DNA from: Afifellaceae bacterium
Lineage (GTDB): Bacteria; Pseudomonadota; Alphaproteobacteria; Rhizobiales; Afifellaceae
DNA length: 64,000 nucleotides
Direction of reading: 5' to 3'
NCBI GenBank assembly: GCA_028281235.1
Contig: JANQKG010000056.1
Span: 1 to 64,000, forward strand
Numbering within the stretch: the first letter of the stretch is position 1; each line of letters starts with the position of its first letter. The notes under the pieces are model-generated. The model ran no database searches. It saw only the letters and a list, made by a program, of their open reading frames with translations, and was not told the DNA's origin. Of this stretch, positions 1-8,724 are shown piece after piece. Position numbers and translations under genes: made by a program.

Positions 1-1
1 G

Positions 2-203
2 AAGCTCTTCCGCCTCTACCGGGAGGAACGGCTGACGGTGCGGCGCCGCGGCGGTCGCAAGCGGGCGCTCGGCACCCGCGCGCCGATGGCGATCCCGCAG
101 GGCCGGAACCAGCGCTGGTCGCTCGACTTCGTCTCCGACGCGCTCATCGACAGCCGCCGCTTCCGCATCCTCGCAATGGTCGACGACTTCACCCGCGAGT
201 GGG
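2..203 (+). mobile_element. IS3-family transposase (OrfB) fragment, truncated at both ends
   Basis: The frame starting at base 2 reads through a stretch typical of the integrase-core OrfB of IS3-type elements (IS407-like group). A basic segment is followed by NQRWSLDFVSD, which carries the first Asp of the DDE triad, and then by ILAMVDDFTRE. In intact relatives a further 150 or so residues with the second Asp and the Glu follow. Here similarity stops at about base 203 and unrelated sequence begins, so the element cannot be active. The left part lies outside the window. The assignment comes from recognising the motif; the exact IS name is not determined. Confidence 0.8.
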
Positions 204-785
204 GCTACGACCGCTCCGGTCCAGACGGAGCCCTGCCACTCCGAGCCCATTGCCGAACTGAGCACCGGCTTCCCGACGCACGATCTCGTCCATGAAATCG
301 CGGTTCGCGGCGGCTGTGACTGGGCGACGCTCATGGCGCTCGGCGACACGCTCAGCCGATGCGGTGCCCCTTTGGAATCGCTCTCCGCTCGGCGCTACGG
401 AAGCAGGGGCGAGCTCATCACCTGCCGGGTGCGAGCGCTCGACGACGCGCGCCTTCAAAATGCCGTCAACGCAATCCGCAAGCTATCCGGCGTAACAAGC
501 GTTACCGTCGCCCACCTGCTCACCTCAAGGCGACCCCGCGTCGCCGCAGCGCGTCAGGGCGGCAGCTCCAACCTGAATTTGGGCGGCTTGTCCCGTCGGG
601 GGATCGGCGGTAGCGGGCCTCCGCTACCAAATTTCCTCAATATCACGAGCAAGTTGCGGTCTCTGCGTTCGAGAGCGCTCGCGAGAAAGACGGCCCGGAG
701 TGTCATTTGGGTTTTCAGCAGAGGGCTTGATCGCGGCGGGACGGGGACAAGAGGTGGACACACATTTGAGCGCCATTGGCCCTGA
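204..785 (+). other. Unassigned sequence after the IS remnant; possible decayed ORF with an ACT-like segment
   Basis: Directly after the IS3 breakpoint the third frame stays open to base 785. Its first 100 or so codons look protein-like (segments such as HDLVHEIAVRGG and RVRALDDARLQ) and end in a pattern resembling an ACT-type strand (LSGVTSVTVAHLL, about 471-515). After about base 530 the composition becomes Arg/Ser/Gly rich and looks non-coding. No convincing start codon or ribosome binding site was found. It may be the 3' part of a gene interrupted by the IS, or chance. I do not recognise the family. Confidence 0.25.
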
Positions 786-867
786 GCGGATAACTCGAGG
801 TGCCACCTTCGCTTCGATTTCGGCAACGGGCCGTTTCGCACACAGCTTCTTGTGCACTCGAATGGCC

Positions 868-896
868 AAAAAGGGCCGGCTTCCACCGGCCCCTTT
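868..896 (-). terminator. Rho-independent terminator downstream of the YcaQ-like gene
   Basis: Read on the minus strand, a GC-rich stem (GGGCCGG / CCGGCCC) with a six-base loop is followed at once by a run of T. It lies about 100 bases beyond the stop codon of the minus-strand gene ending at 998. The rest of 786-997 holds nothing else I can support. Confidence 0.65.
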
Positions 897-997
897 ACGT
901 CACATCTTTACATATTCCGAGATCGTGAGCGCGTTACCCAGATCCACACACCAAGACATCGGACGTGCTGTCTATCTGACCAAGATGAGGCTTTGTA

Positions 998-2194
998 TCA
1001 CCGGCGCATCCAACCCTCGGCGAACGCGACTGTCTGTGCCCCGGCGAGGCGCCTGACCCGTTCGAGTTCCGATTTTAGAGCGGAGGTGCGCGCCTTTCCC
1101 ATCCGCACGCCAGCTTCCGGCCAGAAGGCTTGGACGCGAAGCGCGCCATCAACCCGTTTGGCGTCGAGGCGACCGATCAGCCGATCGCCCTGCAGCAACG
1201 GGAAAACGTAATAGCCGTATCGGCGCTTGGCTTCGGGCACGAAGATCTCGATCCGATAGTGGAAGCCGAACAAGCGCTCGGCGCGCGAACGGTCGCGCAA
1301 GGCGGGGTCAAACGGCGACAGAAGGCGCAAGCGCCCTGTCGGCTCCGGAAGGGACGCTGTGTCGTCGAGGACGGCCTCGGTTGTGAAACTACGCCGACGC
1401 GATCCATCGGACATCTCAATCTCCACCTCGATGATGCGGCCATTGGAAAGCGCATCTGCGCACCAGGCTTTCGCTTCATCGCGCGTGACGATCTCGAAGA
1501 ACGCCGCAAGTTCGCCGCTCGTGCCGAAACCAAGGCGTCGAAGCGCCTCCGACATCGCCCAGTCGACGATCTCGTCGTCATCGCAGCGCTGGTTGCGGTG
1601 CACAGCGGGGATGACGCGCTCGGCCAGATCGTAGAACTTGCGGAAGCCACGGCGATGGCAGACGGCCAGCCGGCCGGACCGCCACAGGAACTCAAGCGCC
1701 GTCTTGGAGGGATGCCAGTCCCACCAGCCCGATGAGTCCTTTGGCTCCTCGTCGCCGACATCCAGCGAAGAGGCCGGTCCATTGTCCGCAATGTGCCGCA
1801 GCACCTGTTCGATCTCGGTTTCCCATCCTCGGCGACGCGTCTCCGACCAGCGCGACCGCATGCGCGCTTCGTCGCGTTCGAACTTCTTGCGCCACATGGG
1901 ATAGAACGCCATCGGGATCACCGAGGCGTCGTGCGTCCAGTGCTCGAACGCGGTGCGCCGACGCGCGACAAGGCTCTCGAGGGCTTTGGGACGGTACCGT
2001 CCGCGGCGGGACCACAGGATCAGATCGTGCGCACGGGCGAGCGTGTTGACGCTGTCGACCTGAACGAAACCGAGTGCGTCGAGCACGCCTTCAAGATCTT
2101 CGCCCCTGCCGGGACCCGATCCTGGACGCAGCAAGAGGTGCCGGTCCAGAAACAGGCGACGGGCGTTTTGATTGTCCAGGAACAGGCGAGTCAT
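998..2194 (-). CDS. YcaQ-like winged-helix protein (DNA interstrand crosslink glycosylase family)
   Basis: 398 residues, HTH_42 / YcaQ-AlkZ superfamily (DUF1006). This family includes DNA glycosylases that unhook alkylated bases and interstrand crosslinks. Seen in the sequence: the QVD tripeptide at residues 45-47, matching the Q-hydrophobic-D catalytic motif of the YcaQ branch rather than the QxQ of AlkZ, and the EHWTHDAS segment at about 84-91, typical of the family. The ATG at 2192-2194 is preferred because upstream codons in this frame look non-coding. The gene is alone, has its own terminator, and has no catabolic link with its neighbours. The substrate is inferred from the family only. 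Confidence 0.8.
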   Translation of the reverse strand: MTRLFLDNQNARRLFLDRHLLLRPGSGPGRGEDLEGVLDALGFVQVDSVNTLARAHDLILWSRRGRYRPKALESLVARRRTAFEHWTHDASVIPMAFYPMWRKKFERDEARMRSRWSETRRRGWETEIEQVLRHIADNGPASSLDVGDEEPKDSSGWWDWHPSKTALEFLWRSGRLAVCHRRGFRKFYDLAERVIPAVHRNQRCDDDEIVDWAMSEALRRLGFGTSGELAAFFEIVTRDEAKAWCADALSNGRIIEVEIEMSDGSRRRSFTTEAVLDDTASLPEPTGRLRLLSPFDPALRDRSRAERLFGFHYRIEIFVPEAKRRYGYYVFPLLQGDRLIGRLDAKRVDGALRVQAFWPEAGVRMGKARTSALKSELERVRRLAGAQTVAFAEGWMRR

Positions 2195-2427
2195 CCCATC
2201 TCTATCGCCGACAATGCGGCAAAAGAGCAATGTTCGCATTGATGACCGCGCCGCAGCACTTCGAAATTGTCTCCGATGTCCGCAATGGGTTGGAAATGCG
2301 TTCAGGCTCAATGTCGCAACGAATGTCTGCTTCCCGCCCATACAGGTCGTTGGGCGCTGTAGACGTCGGGAATGTCGAGGCCAGGCGTGGTTTCTCGACC
2401 GGTCGCCAAGTCATCCGGCAGGAACTT

Positions 2428-3171
2428 CTAGTGCCAGATGTTGATGGTCGCCAACGTCTGCATCAAGTAGTCGGACGTCAGCTCTTCGGCGCGTTGGGCG
2501 TCGCGATCGGCGATCGCATCGGCAATGGCGATCAGATTTTTATGAGTCTGCTTGCGTACGGCGTCCGGCACTTGCTTGGCGCTCCCTCGACCGTCGAATG
2601 CAACGGCCCGCCGATCACTGACGATGTTGTCCATGATCTGCACCAAGAAGCGGTTCTTAGTCGTTGCGTAGATTGATCGATGAAAAGCGTAGATGCATTC
2701 CTTGAAGTCATGCCAAGTGGGCGCAACGAGGACTTCGTCCAGGATGCGGTATATCTCATCGATGTCCGACTGCTCGGCGCGACTGACAACCAGGCTCATT
2801 ATCGCTGGCTCAAACAGCAAGCGGCCCTCGGCGATCTCAACAAAGGACGGCACCGACTTGTGCGCGTTGACCGGTGTCTGGTCCATCTTGTCGAAGACCG
2901 ACAGCGCTTCGTCGGTCAGAAAGGTGCCGCTGCCGACCTGTCTTCGGACCAGGCCTTGTCGCTCCATCATTGCCAGCGCCGCCCGTACAGCGGACCGGCT
3001 GGCGTTCAGCTGGCTTGCCAGTTCGCGCTCGTTGGGAATCTTGCCGCCCGGCACGAGAGCGCCGCTCCGAACGCTTCGTAGAAGCGCACGATAGACCAGC
3101 GACGGAGTCGCCCGTTCGTTGCTTGTGATGTCGACAGTGCCAACGGTCGTATCGGCTGAGCTCATGGACAC
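2428..3171 (-). CDS. GntR-family (FadR/FCD subfamily) transcriptional regulator
   Basis: 247 residues. An N-terminal winged helix-turn-helix spans about residues 25-88, with the NERELASQL and SRSAVRAAL pattern of GntR proteins, the Gly-rich wing QVGSGTFL, and a C-terminal all-helical FCD ligand domain at about 105-235. FCD regulators usually bind an organic acid or sugar acid and repress an adjacent catabolic or transport operon. This gene is divergent from the CUT1 transporter that begins at 3366, with about 190 bases between them containing a short inverted repeat. It is most probably the local repressor of that transporter; the ligand is unknown. Confidence 0.88.
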   Translation of the reverse strand: MSMSSADTTVGTVDITSNERATPSLVYRALLRSVRSGALVPGGKIPNERELASQLNASRSAVRAALAMMERQGLVRRQVGSGTFLTDEALSVFDKMDQTPVNAHKSVPSFVEIAEGRLLFEPAIMSLVVSRAEQSDIDEIYRILDEVLVAPTWHDFKECIYAFHRSIYATTKNRFLVQIMDNIVSDRRAVAFDGRGSAKQVPDAVRKQTHKNLIAIADAIADRDAQRAEELTSDYLMQTLATINIWH

Positions 3172-3279
3172 CTCAGTTTTCGGTGCGGCACCGGAGGGCT
3201 CTGCTTAAGTCTCGGACCTGGGCTCCATAGCGCATAGCAAAGTTCGCCGAAAAGGTTGCAATTAAGCCAAAGTGGTTCA

Positions 3280-3291
3280 TATCATGTGATA
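3280..3291. promoter_or_regulatory. Inverted repeat in the gntR/ABC divergent promoter, candidate GntR operator
   Basis: TATCATGTGATA has perfect five-base arms (TATCA / TGATA) around a two-base centre. It sits between the divergent GntR gene and the sugar-binding protein gene. Its size fits short FadR-type operators. Assignment is by position and symmetry only. Confidence 0.45.
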
Positions 3292-3365
3292 AGCGGTCCG
3301 CGTCAATGCTCCGTGTCGCGGTCCGCTGGCGAAGCGATGTTCTTTCAAAAAAGGGAGGACCAGTC

Positions 3366-4646
3366 ATGAACATCAAAATGATGGCCGCGGCTGCGGTCGT
3401 GGGCGCAATGACGGCGTCGATGCCGGCTGCCCAGGCGGAAGATGTCACACTCGAATTCGTCGTCTGGAACTACTCTCTTGATACAATTCAGGACAATATT
3501 AAGAAGTTCGAGGAGCTAAACCCGGGAATCAAAGTCAATCTGACCGACTACACTTGGCCCGATTATCAAGACAGCCTTGTTCTGCGCTTCCGCGGCGGGA
3601 CGCAAACGGATGTTATCTATGGCGGTCAGGATTGGTTGCCGGCCTGGGCTGCAGCCGGCTGGGTCGCGCCGCTCAGCTCGATCGCCCCTGAGGGCAAAGT
3701 CGATGCGCTCGCAGGCGACATCGCCGGCTTTGCGCTTAGCGACGTCACTTATGACGGGGAGGTCTACGGCCTGCCTTACTACGCCGACACGATCTCCTTC
3801 ATCTACAACGCGAAGGCGCTGGAGGAGAACGGCATCGAGGTTCCCAAGACCTGGGCGGAGGTCATGGCGGCGTCAGAGCAGCTGCAGGCGGGCGGAATGG
3901 ATCGCCCGATTGTGTATGAATACAATCAGGAGCTTCCCAACTTCTTCGATGCCTTCGTCGCGCAAGCCTACGGACGCGGCGGCGCTTTATTCGACGAGGA
4001 AGGTCGAGCGATCTTCGACGATCCAAGCAATCCGGCCTATCAGCATCTTGAGTGGCTGCAGGAGGCGTTCAAGAAGGACCTGGTCCAACCCGAGCCGCAT
4101 GAGTCCAATATCATCACGACCATGAACACCGGTCAGCACGCCTTCACCGTCGTGTACAATTATGTGCTGGCGGCGATGAACAATGCAGGCGAACAGCCGC
4201 TTGCCGGCGACTTTGCGTTAGCCCGCATGCCGGGTGACACCAACTCGACCCTTGGATTTGCGAAGTTCTATGCGGTCACGGCGACAGCCGCGGCGGATCC
4301 AGTGACGGCCGAAGCTGCTTGGAAGTTCGTCGACTTCATGGCGGGATCGCCCTATGGGGTGGCCAAGCGATGGGCGGTTGAGAAGGGGCTCGGATTCGGG
4401 CAATTGCCGTTGCTTTCCGACCAGGACGTGATCGACGCTTGGAACGACTGGATAGATATGGGGACCCTGGCCGCCCAGGTTGAATCGGCGAAAGCCGGGA
4501 CCTGGACGGAGTGGACGGCCGTGTGGTCCGCCTACTTCCGCCCGTTGCTCGCGCAGGCGATGGTGGGTGAGGCAAGCGTTGACGAAGTGATGTCTGCTGG
4601 CGCTGAACGCTGGAATATGCTTCGCGAGCAATTCGCCAACCGCTAG
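3366..4646 (+). CDS. CUT1-type sugar ABC transporter, periplasmic substrate-binding protein
   Basis: 426 residues, extracellular solute-binding family 1 (MalE/UgpB-like). It has a Sec signal peptide (Met-Asn-Ile-Lys, Ala-rich core, cleavage after AAQA at about residue 24), then a mature part starting EDVTLEFVVWNY. The motif GLPYYADTISFIYN in the first lobe is typical of the family. The ATG at 3366 follows a GGGAGGA ribosome binding site at 3353-3359, so the earlier in-frame ATG at 3306 is rejected. It is the first gene of a unit with two permeases and no ATPase. The substrate, probably a carbohydrate, cannot be told from sequence. Confidence 0.9.
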   Translation: MNIKMMAAAAVVGAMTASMPAAQAEDVTLEFVVWNYSLDTIQDNIKKFEELNPGIKVNLTDYTWPDYQDSLVLRFRGGTQTDVIYGGQDWLPAWAAAGWVAPLSSIAPEGKVDALAGDIAGFALSDVTYDGEVYGLPYYADTISFIYNAKALEENGIEVPKTWAEVMAASEQLQAGGMDRPIVYEYNQELPNFFDAFVAQAYGRGGALFDEEGRAIFDDPSNPAYQHLEWLQEAFKKDLVQPEPHESNIITTMNTGQHAFTVVYNYVLAAMNNAGEQPLAGDFALARMPGDTNSTLGFAKFYAVTATAAADPVTAEAAWKFVDFMAGSPYGVAKRWAVEKGLGFGQLPLLSDQDVIDAWNDWIDMGTLAAQVESAKAGTWTEWTAVWSAYFRPLLAQAMVGEASVDEVMSAGAERWNMLREQFANR

Positions 4647-4663
4647 AACAATGATGCATCAAA

Positions 4664-4689
4664 CGTGGGTCGTCTGCGGGCGGCCCACG
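4664..4689 (+). other. Intercistronic stem-loop after the binding-protein gene
   Basis: CGTGGGTCG pairs with CGGCCCACG (one G-T type mismatch position) around an eight-base loop, 18 bases after the binding-protein stop codon and before the permease start. No T-run follows, so it fits an mRNA-stabilising or partial-attenuation element better than a full terminator. Confidence 0.55.
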
Positions 4690-4727
4690 ATGACTGGACG
4701 TGTCGCCTGACCGCCGGCGCCTGATCC

Positions 4728-5606
4728 ATGTGGACCCTCAAACGGTACCCGTTCGTCTGGTTGCTGCCGGCGCTTCTGCCGGTCGCCCTTGTCACGCTTT
4801 ATCCGGTCGGACACGCGCTGTGGACAAGTTTGCACGGCGTCATGCTCCTCTTTCCCGGCGAGCCGTTTGTCGGGTTGGAGAACTACACCCGGGTCATTAC
4901 GAGCAACTACTTCGCCGTCGCTCTACGGAACTCGGCAACCTTCACCATGCTCGCCGCGCCAGCCGTCGTGGCAATCGGCGTCGGTCTGGCGCTCTTTCTG
5001 CAGCGCCGGTTCTTCGGGCGGACGATGGTGCGTTCAATCGTCCTACTCCCCTGGGTCTTGCCGGGCGCCATAAGCGCGGTGCTTTGGACCTGGGTCTTCC
5101 ATCCGAGTTTCGGCCTGCTGAACTGGGTGCTTCTTGAGATTGGCATTCTTGATCGCTCGGTGTCGTTCCTAGCCTCACCGTGGCTTGCCTTCATCTCGGT
5201 CCTTGTTGCCCATGTGTGGACGCAGATACCATTCGCCGTCGTTCTAACAATGGCGTCGCTTGCTGCCATTCATCCCGAAACGATGGAAGCGGCCAGGCTC
5301 GACTGCCGCAGCTCCTGGAAGCGATTTCGGTTCGTGATCTTTCCGGAGATCAAGCCAATGGTTGTTGTCCTGCTGATCTACAACGCACTGATGGCTTTCA
5401 CGAGCTATGACCTCGTCTACGCCATGACAGGCGGCGGGCCCGGGACGGCCACGACGTTGCTCGCCTTCCAGATCTGGCGCGAGAGTTTCTCCATGTATGA
5501 TTTCGGCGCGGGCGCCGCCGTCGCGTTCATCGTTGTCGTCATCTCCGCATTGCTGATCATCGCCATCACACGGGCGCTGCCCTCGGACCTTTTCGGGGAT
5601 CGCTGA
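4728..5606 (+). CDS. CUT1 sugar ABC transporter permease (MalF/UgpA type)
   Basis: 292 residues, six predicted membrane helices starting with a hydrophobic segment at about residues 10-30, binding-protein-dependent transport inner-membrane domain. The cytoplasmic EAA loop that docks the ATPase is present as EAARLDCRSSW, with Cys where the consensus has Gly. The typical C-terminal MTGGGPGTATTLL follows. The start ATG at 4728 lies 39 bases beyond the intercistronic stem-loop. It forms a heterodimer with the next gene; the ATPase must come from elsewhere because none is encoded in this unit. Confidence 0.9.
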   Translation: MWTLKRYPFVWLLPALLPVALVTLYPVGHALWTSLHGVMLLFPGEPFVGLENYTRVITSNYFAVALRNSATFTMLAAPAVVAIGVGLALFLQRRFFGRTMVRSIVLLPWVLPGAISAVLWTWVFHPSFGLLNWVLLEIGILDRSVSFLASPWLAFISVLVAHVWTQIPFAVVLTMASLAAIHPETMEAARLDCRSSWKRFRFVIFPEIKPMVVVLLIYNALMAFTSYDLVYAMTGGGPGTATTLLAFQIWRESFSMYDFGAGAAVAFIVVVISALLIIAITRALPSDLFGDR

Positions 5607-5607
5607 T

Positions 5608-6492
5608 ATGCGCGGCCGCCGTTCCGCCTTCGACCTCTCCGTCGCCGCGCTGGTACTTCTATTTACGGGCGGACCGATCTTTCTTGCCCTTTACGGCAGC
5701 ATCGTCCCCGATCGAATTCTGCTCAACCCCGACGTGTCCATTCTCGATGTCGGACCGAATCTGGAGAGCTACCGCTACATCTTCACAGGAGAACTACCGG
5801 CAGCCTACAGCGAGGGAAGAGCCAATCGCCGGATGATTTCCGATGCCGCGCGGCAGGTGCCTGGAAGCTTGTGGAACAGCATAAGGATCGCGCTGGCGGC
5901 GATGGTGCTGAACATCGTCTTGGGCGCGCCGGCCGCCTTCATGTTTGCGCGCTACACGTTTCCTGCGAAGCGTCTGAGCTTCATGTTCCTGATCCTAAGT
6001 CCGTTGGTGCCGGCTGTGGCGTTGTTGGTCCCGATCTACATGACGATGCAGGCCCTCGGCCTCGTCGGTAGCATCTGGGGCATCATCTTGGTTCACACAG
6101 CCCGAACGCTGCCGTTCACCGTGTTGATTCTGTCCGTGTTCTTCCGACGGCTGCCGGCGGAGCTGTTTGAGGCCGCCCGGCTCGACCACTGCAACAGCTT
6201 TCAGAGCTTTTTGCGTATCGCAGTCCCGCTGGCTCTGCCGTCGATCGGTGCAACGGGGCTGTTTGCGTTCATGCTGTCCTATTCGGAGTACATGTTTTCG
6301 CTGGTGCTTTCCGGCGAGGCGCAGTCACGAACCGTCTCCGTTGTTATGGCCGCGCTGGCGCGGAACACCGACGTCTCGTGGAACCTGCTCAATACCGGCA
6401 TTTTTATAGCCATCATCCCGACCTTGATCGTTGTGGTCGTGATCTGGCGATTTGTCGTGGAAGGCTTGCTAAAGGGCGGGGTTAACGGGTAG
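5608..6492 (+). CDS. CUT1 sugar ABC transporter permease (MalG/UgpE type)
   Basis: 294 residues, six predicted membrane helices. It starts one base after the stop codon of the preceding permease, so the two are translationally coupled. A long periplasmic loop (about residues 40-90) precedes the permease domain. The ATPase-docking loop is EAARLDHCNSFQSF, again not carrying the usual Asp-Gly. It is the last transporter gene of this unit: no nucleotide-binding subunit and no sugar enzyme follows, only the metallo-hydrolase at 6578. Confidence 0.9.
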   Translation: MRGRRSAFDLSVAALVLLFTGGPIFLALYGSIVPDRILLNPDVSILDVGPNLESYRYIFTGELPAAYSEGRANRRMISDAARQVPGSLWNSIRIALAAMVLNIVLGAPAAFMFARYTFPAKRLSFMFLILSPLVPAVALLVPIYMTMQALGLVGSIWGIILVHTARTLPFTVLILSVFFRRLPAELFEAARLDHCNSFQSFLRIAVPLALPSIGATGLFAFMLSYSEYMFSLVLSGEAQSRTVSVVMAALARNTDVSWNLLNTGIFIAIIPTLIVVVVIWRFVVEGLLKGGVNG

Positions 6493-6577
6493 CCACCCCC
6501 GCTGACGAGGTTCCACTGCTCCGGACAGTCTGTCTTGCTGCCGATCTGACAATCGTGTTTTTTCCAACGATGGGGAC

Positions 6578-7681
6578 ATGTCGATCACGGGGATCGATGC
6601 GGCAGCACCGATGAACAGGCGTAGTTTTTTGAAATGGTTTGGATTTGGCACAGTCGGCGCCGTGTTTGGCGGTGGGCTCTGGTCCACGCGGGCTCAGGCC
6701 ACGAACCCTTACTATTCCGGGCCGAAGTCAGATCATTTTGACGGCCGAGTCTTCTACAATCCGGATGGAGTGCCGCCGGGTAGATTTACCGATCTTCTGA
6801 AATGGCAATTGTTCGACAGACCTGCCAAGTGGCCTGAAACCTATGACAGCGAACATCACGGGACCGTCCCCAGGAAAAGAGTCGCAGAAAACCAGATTGA
6901 AGTAACGCTGATCGGGCATGCGACATTGCTGATACAGGTAAACGGCGTCAATCTGATCACTGATCCCGTATTTTCGGAACGCGCCAGCCCGTATCAGTTT
7001 GTCGGGCCAAAACGGATCAATCCGCCAGGCGTTTCCTTCGATGATCTGCCGGCAATTGATACCGTGTTGCTCACACACAATCACTATGATCATCTTGACG
7101 TGCCGACCTTGGCGAAACTCGTCGGAAGAGATAATCCGACGATCATCACACCGCTCGGCAACGACACAATCGTCAACAGCTCAATCGAAGGCGCTAAGAT
7201 TCTGGCCGGCGACTGGGGCGATGTCGTGGAAATCCCCGGCGGCGCCAAAATTCATTTCGAACCCTGCCACCATTGGTCCGCCCGCGGCCCATGGGATCGG
7301 CGCATGGCGTTGTGGTCGGCGTTCGTCATCGAAACGCCGAACGCCAGAATCTACCACATCGGCGACACAGGATTTCATTCAGGATTGAACTACAAACAGG
7401 CGGCCAAGAAGTTCGGCACCTTCGATTTGGCGATCATGCCGATCGGTGCCTATGAACCCCGCTGGTTCATGAAAGGCCAACATCAAACTCCCGCCGAAGC
7501 CGTAGAGGGCTTCAAGCTCTGTAACGCCGATCACGCCGTCGGTCACCACTGGGGCACCTTTCGGCTGACCAACGAACCCATCGAGGAGCCGAAAGAGCTG
7601 CTGTCGAAAGCGCTGATCGAACACGGCATCAAGCCGGAGCGCTTTGCTGCCATGGTGCCCGGCCAGGTATGGCGCCGATAG
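6578..7681 (+). CDS. Tat-exported metallo-beta-lactamase-fold hydrolase (UlaG / NAPE-PLD-like)
   Basis: 367 residues. The N-terminus carries a twin-arginine signal (NRRSFLKWF at residues 13-21, then a hydrophobic Gly-rich core), so the enzyme is likely exported folded with its metals. The dinuclear metal site is complete: HNHYDH at residues 167-172, then PCHHWS, GDTGFH and GHHWGTF. The order and spacing match the UlaG / NAPE-PLD branch (lactonases and phosphodiesterases) rather than true beta-lactamases. The start at 6578 has GGGG just upstream; the internal ATG at 6611 would leave a shorter Tat leader. It may serve the upstream transporter, but it is 85 bases away and could be independent. 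Confidence 0.85.
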   Translation: MSITGIDAAAPMNRRSFLKWFGFGTVGAVFGGGLWSTRAQATNPYYSGPKSDHFDGRVFYNPDGVPPGRFTDLLKWQLFDRPAKWPETYDSEHHGTVPRKRVAENQIEVTLIGHATLLIQVNGVNLITDPVFSERASPYQFVGPKRINPPGVSFDDLPAIDTVLLTHNHYDHLDVPTLAKLVGRDNPTIITPLGNDTIVNSSIEGAKILAGDWGDVVEIPGGAKIHFEPCHHWSARGPWDRRMALWSAFVIETPNARIYHIGDTGFHSGLNYKQAAKKFGTFDLAIMPIGAYEPRWFMKGQHQTPAEAVEGFKLCNADHAVGHHWGTFRLTNEPIEEPKELLSKALIEHGIKPERFAAMVPGQVWRR

Positions 7682-7815
7682 GCACTTACGCTGAAAGCCC
7701 TTTGGGTTCATTCCTGCGCGGGGATCAGCTTTCCGGGCGTTGGCGCTAGCGACTTAGAACATCCTCGACGGCTTTGCGCGTAACGGTGGCGTCGAAAATC
7801 ATGCCGGTCCAATAT

Positions 7816-7839
7816 GGGCCGTGCCGCTATGCACGGCCC
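7816..7839 (+). other. Perfect 9-bp stem-loop upstream of the CUT2 operon
   Basis: GGGCCGTGC, a six-base loop, and GCACGGCCC form a perfect hairpin in the 250-base gap between the metallo-hydrolase and the CUT2 ATPase gene. It is followed by AAATTTG rather than a T-run. It could end transcription of the upstream unit or act in the leader of the downstream one. No riboswitch class was recognised. Confidence 0.5.
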
Positions 7840-7932
7840 AAATTTGTTGTCAATGTTGTCCGTGCACTGGACACCTGTTTCACTGCATCGGAGCAGGCTG
7901 TAGCTTGCACAGGAGGATTTTGTGGGGTGTCG

Positions 7933-8700
7933 ATGACCACGGAAGCGCTGGAGCTGCATCAGCCTCTTCTCTCGGTGCGTGACATCGACAAGTCCTATGG
8001 TGGCCTGCGGGCGATCGACGGGGTCAGTCTCGACATTGAGGGCGGTGAAATCGTTGCGCTGGTCGGAGATAACGGCGCCGGCAAGTCGACGCTCATCAAG
8101 ATGATATGCGGCGCGTTGCGGCCCGACGGTGGCGAGATCTTCCTGCGCGGCAAGGCGATAGCGTTCGGCAGCCCGAAGGACGCCACCGATGCGGGGATTG
8201 AGACCGTTCACCAGTCGCTGGGACTGGTCGACACATTGAACGTCCCTGAGAACGTGTTTCTCGGCCGCGAGAAGACGTTCCGCGTGCTCGGCCTGTTCAA
8301 CCAGCTCGACCTGTCGGCGATGCGTGAGGAGACACGCAAGCTCTTGGAGCGGTTCGGGATTTCCGTCCCGACCTTGAACGAGCCGGTGTTTCGGCTGTCC
8401 GGCGGGCAACGGCAGACCATCGCGATCTCGCGGCTGCTCCTGTCGGAGCCGAGTCTCATCATCATGGACGAACCGATGGCGGCACTTGGTGTCGATGAGG
8501 GCCGGCGGGTGATGGACCTCGTGGTCAACCTGCGCGACCAGGGGATCGCGGTCCTGATGATCAGTCACAATCTGGAGCACGTGTTCAAGGTCGCCGACCG
8601 GATCGCGGTCCTGAAGAACGGCCGCCTGGTCGGTGTGGTGGCGACATCCGACGCCAGCCGTGAGTCCGTCGTGTCGATGATCACGCTCGGCACGGCCTGA
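7933..8700 (+). CDS. CUT2 sugar ABC transporter ATP-binding protein (FrcA-like, single domain)
   Basis: 255 residues with one nucleotide-binding domain: Walker A GDNGAGKST at about residues 45-53, signature LSGGQRQ, Walker B LIIMDEP, and the H-loop in MISHNLEHV. CUT2 ATPases are usually double (RbsA, about 500 residues); the half-size form is the FrcA type known from rhizobial fructose uptake. A strong AGGAGG at 7911-7916 lies upstream. The in-frame GTG at 7927 (spacing 10) is an alternative start to the ATG at 7933. It is the first gene of the order ATPase, permease, binding protein, L-xylulose reductase. Confidence 0.88.
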   Translation: MTTEALELHQPLLSVRDIDKSYGGLRAIDGVSLDIEGGEIVALVGDNGAGKSTLIKMICGALRPDGGEIFLRGKAIAFGSPKDATDAGIETVHQSLGLVDTLNVPENVFLGREKTFRVLGLFNQLDLSAMREETRKLLERFGISVPTLNEPVFRLSGGQRQTIAISRLLLSEPSLIIMDEPMAALGVDEGRRVMDLVVNLRDQGIAVLMISHNLEHVFKVADRIAVLKNGRLVGVVATSDASRESVVSMITLGTA

Positions 8701-8724
8701 CGCGCGCGGGAGGCGGGAGGAAGA

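Noticed and set aside
2..203. Active insertion sequence
   Set aside because: Only the part around the first catalytic Asp remains; no second Asp, Glu, orfA or right end is present.
7840..7932. Possible riboswitch in front of the CUT2 operon
   Set aside because: Only a simple hairpin (7816-7839) is visible; no conserved aptamer pattern was recognised.
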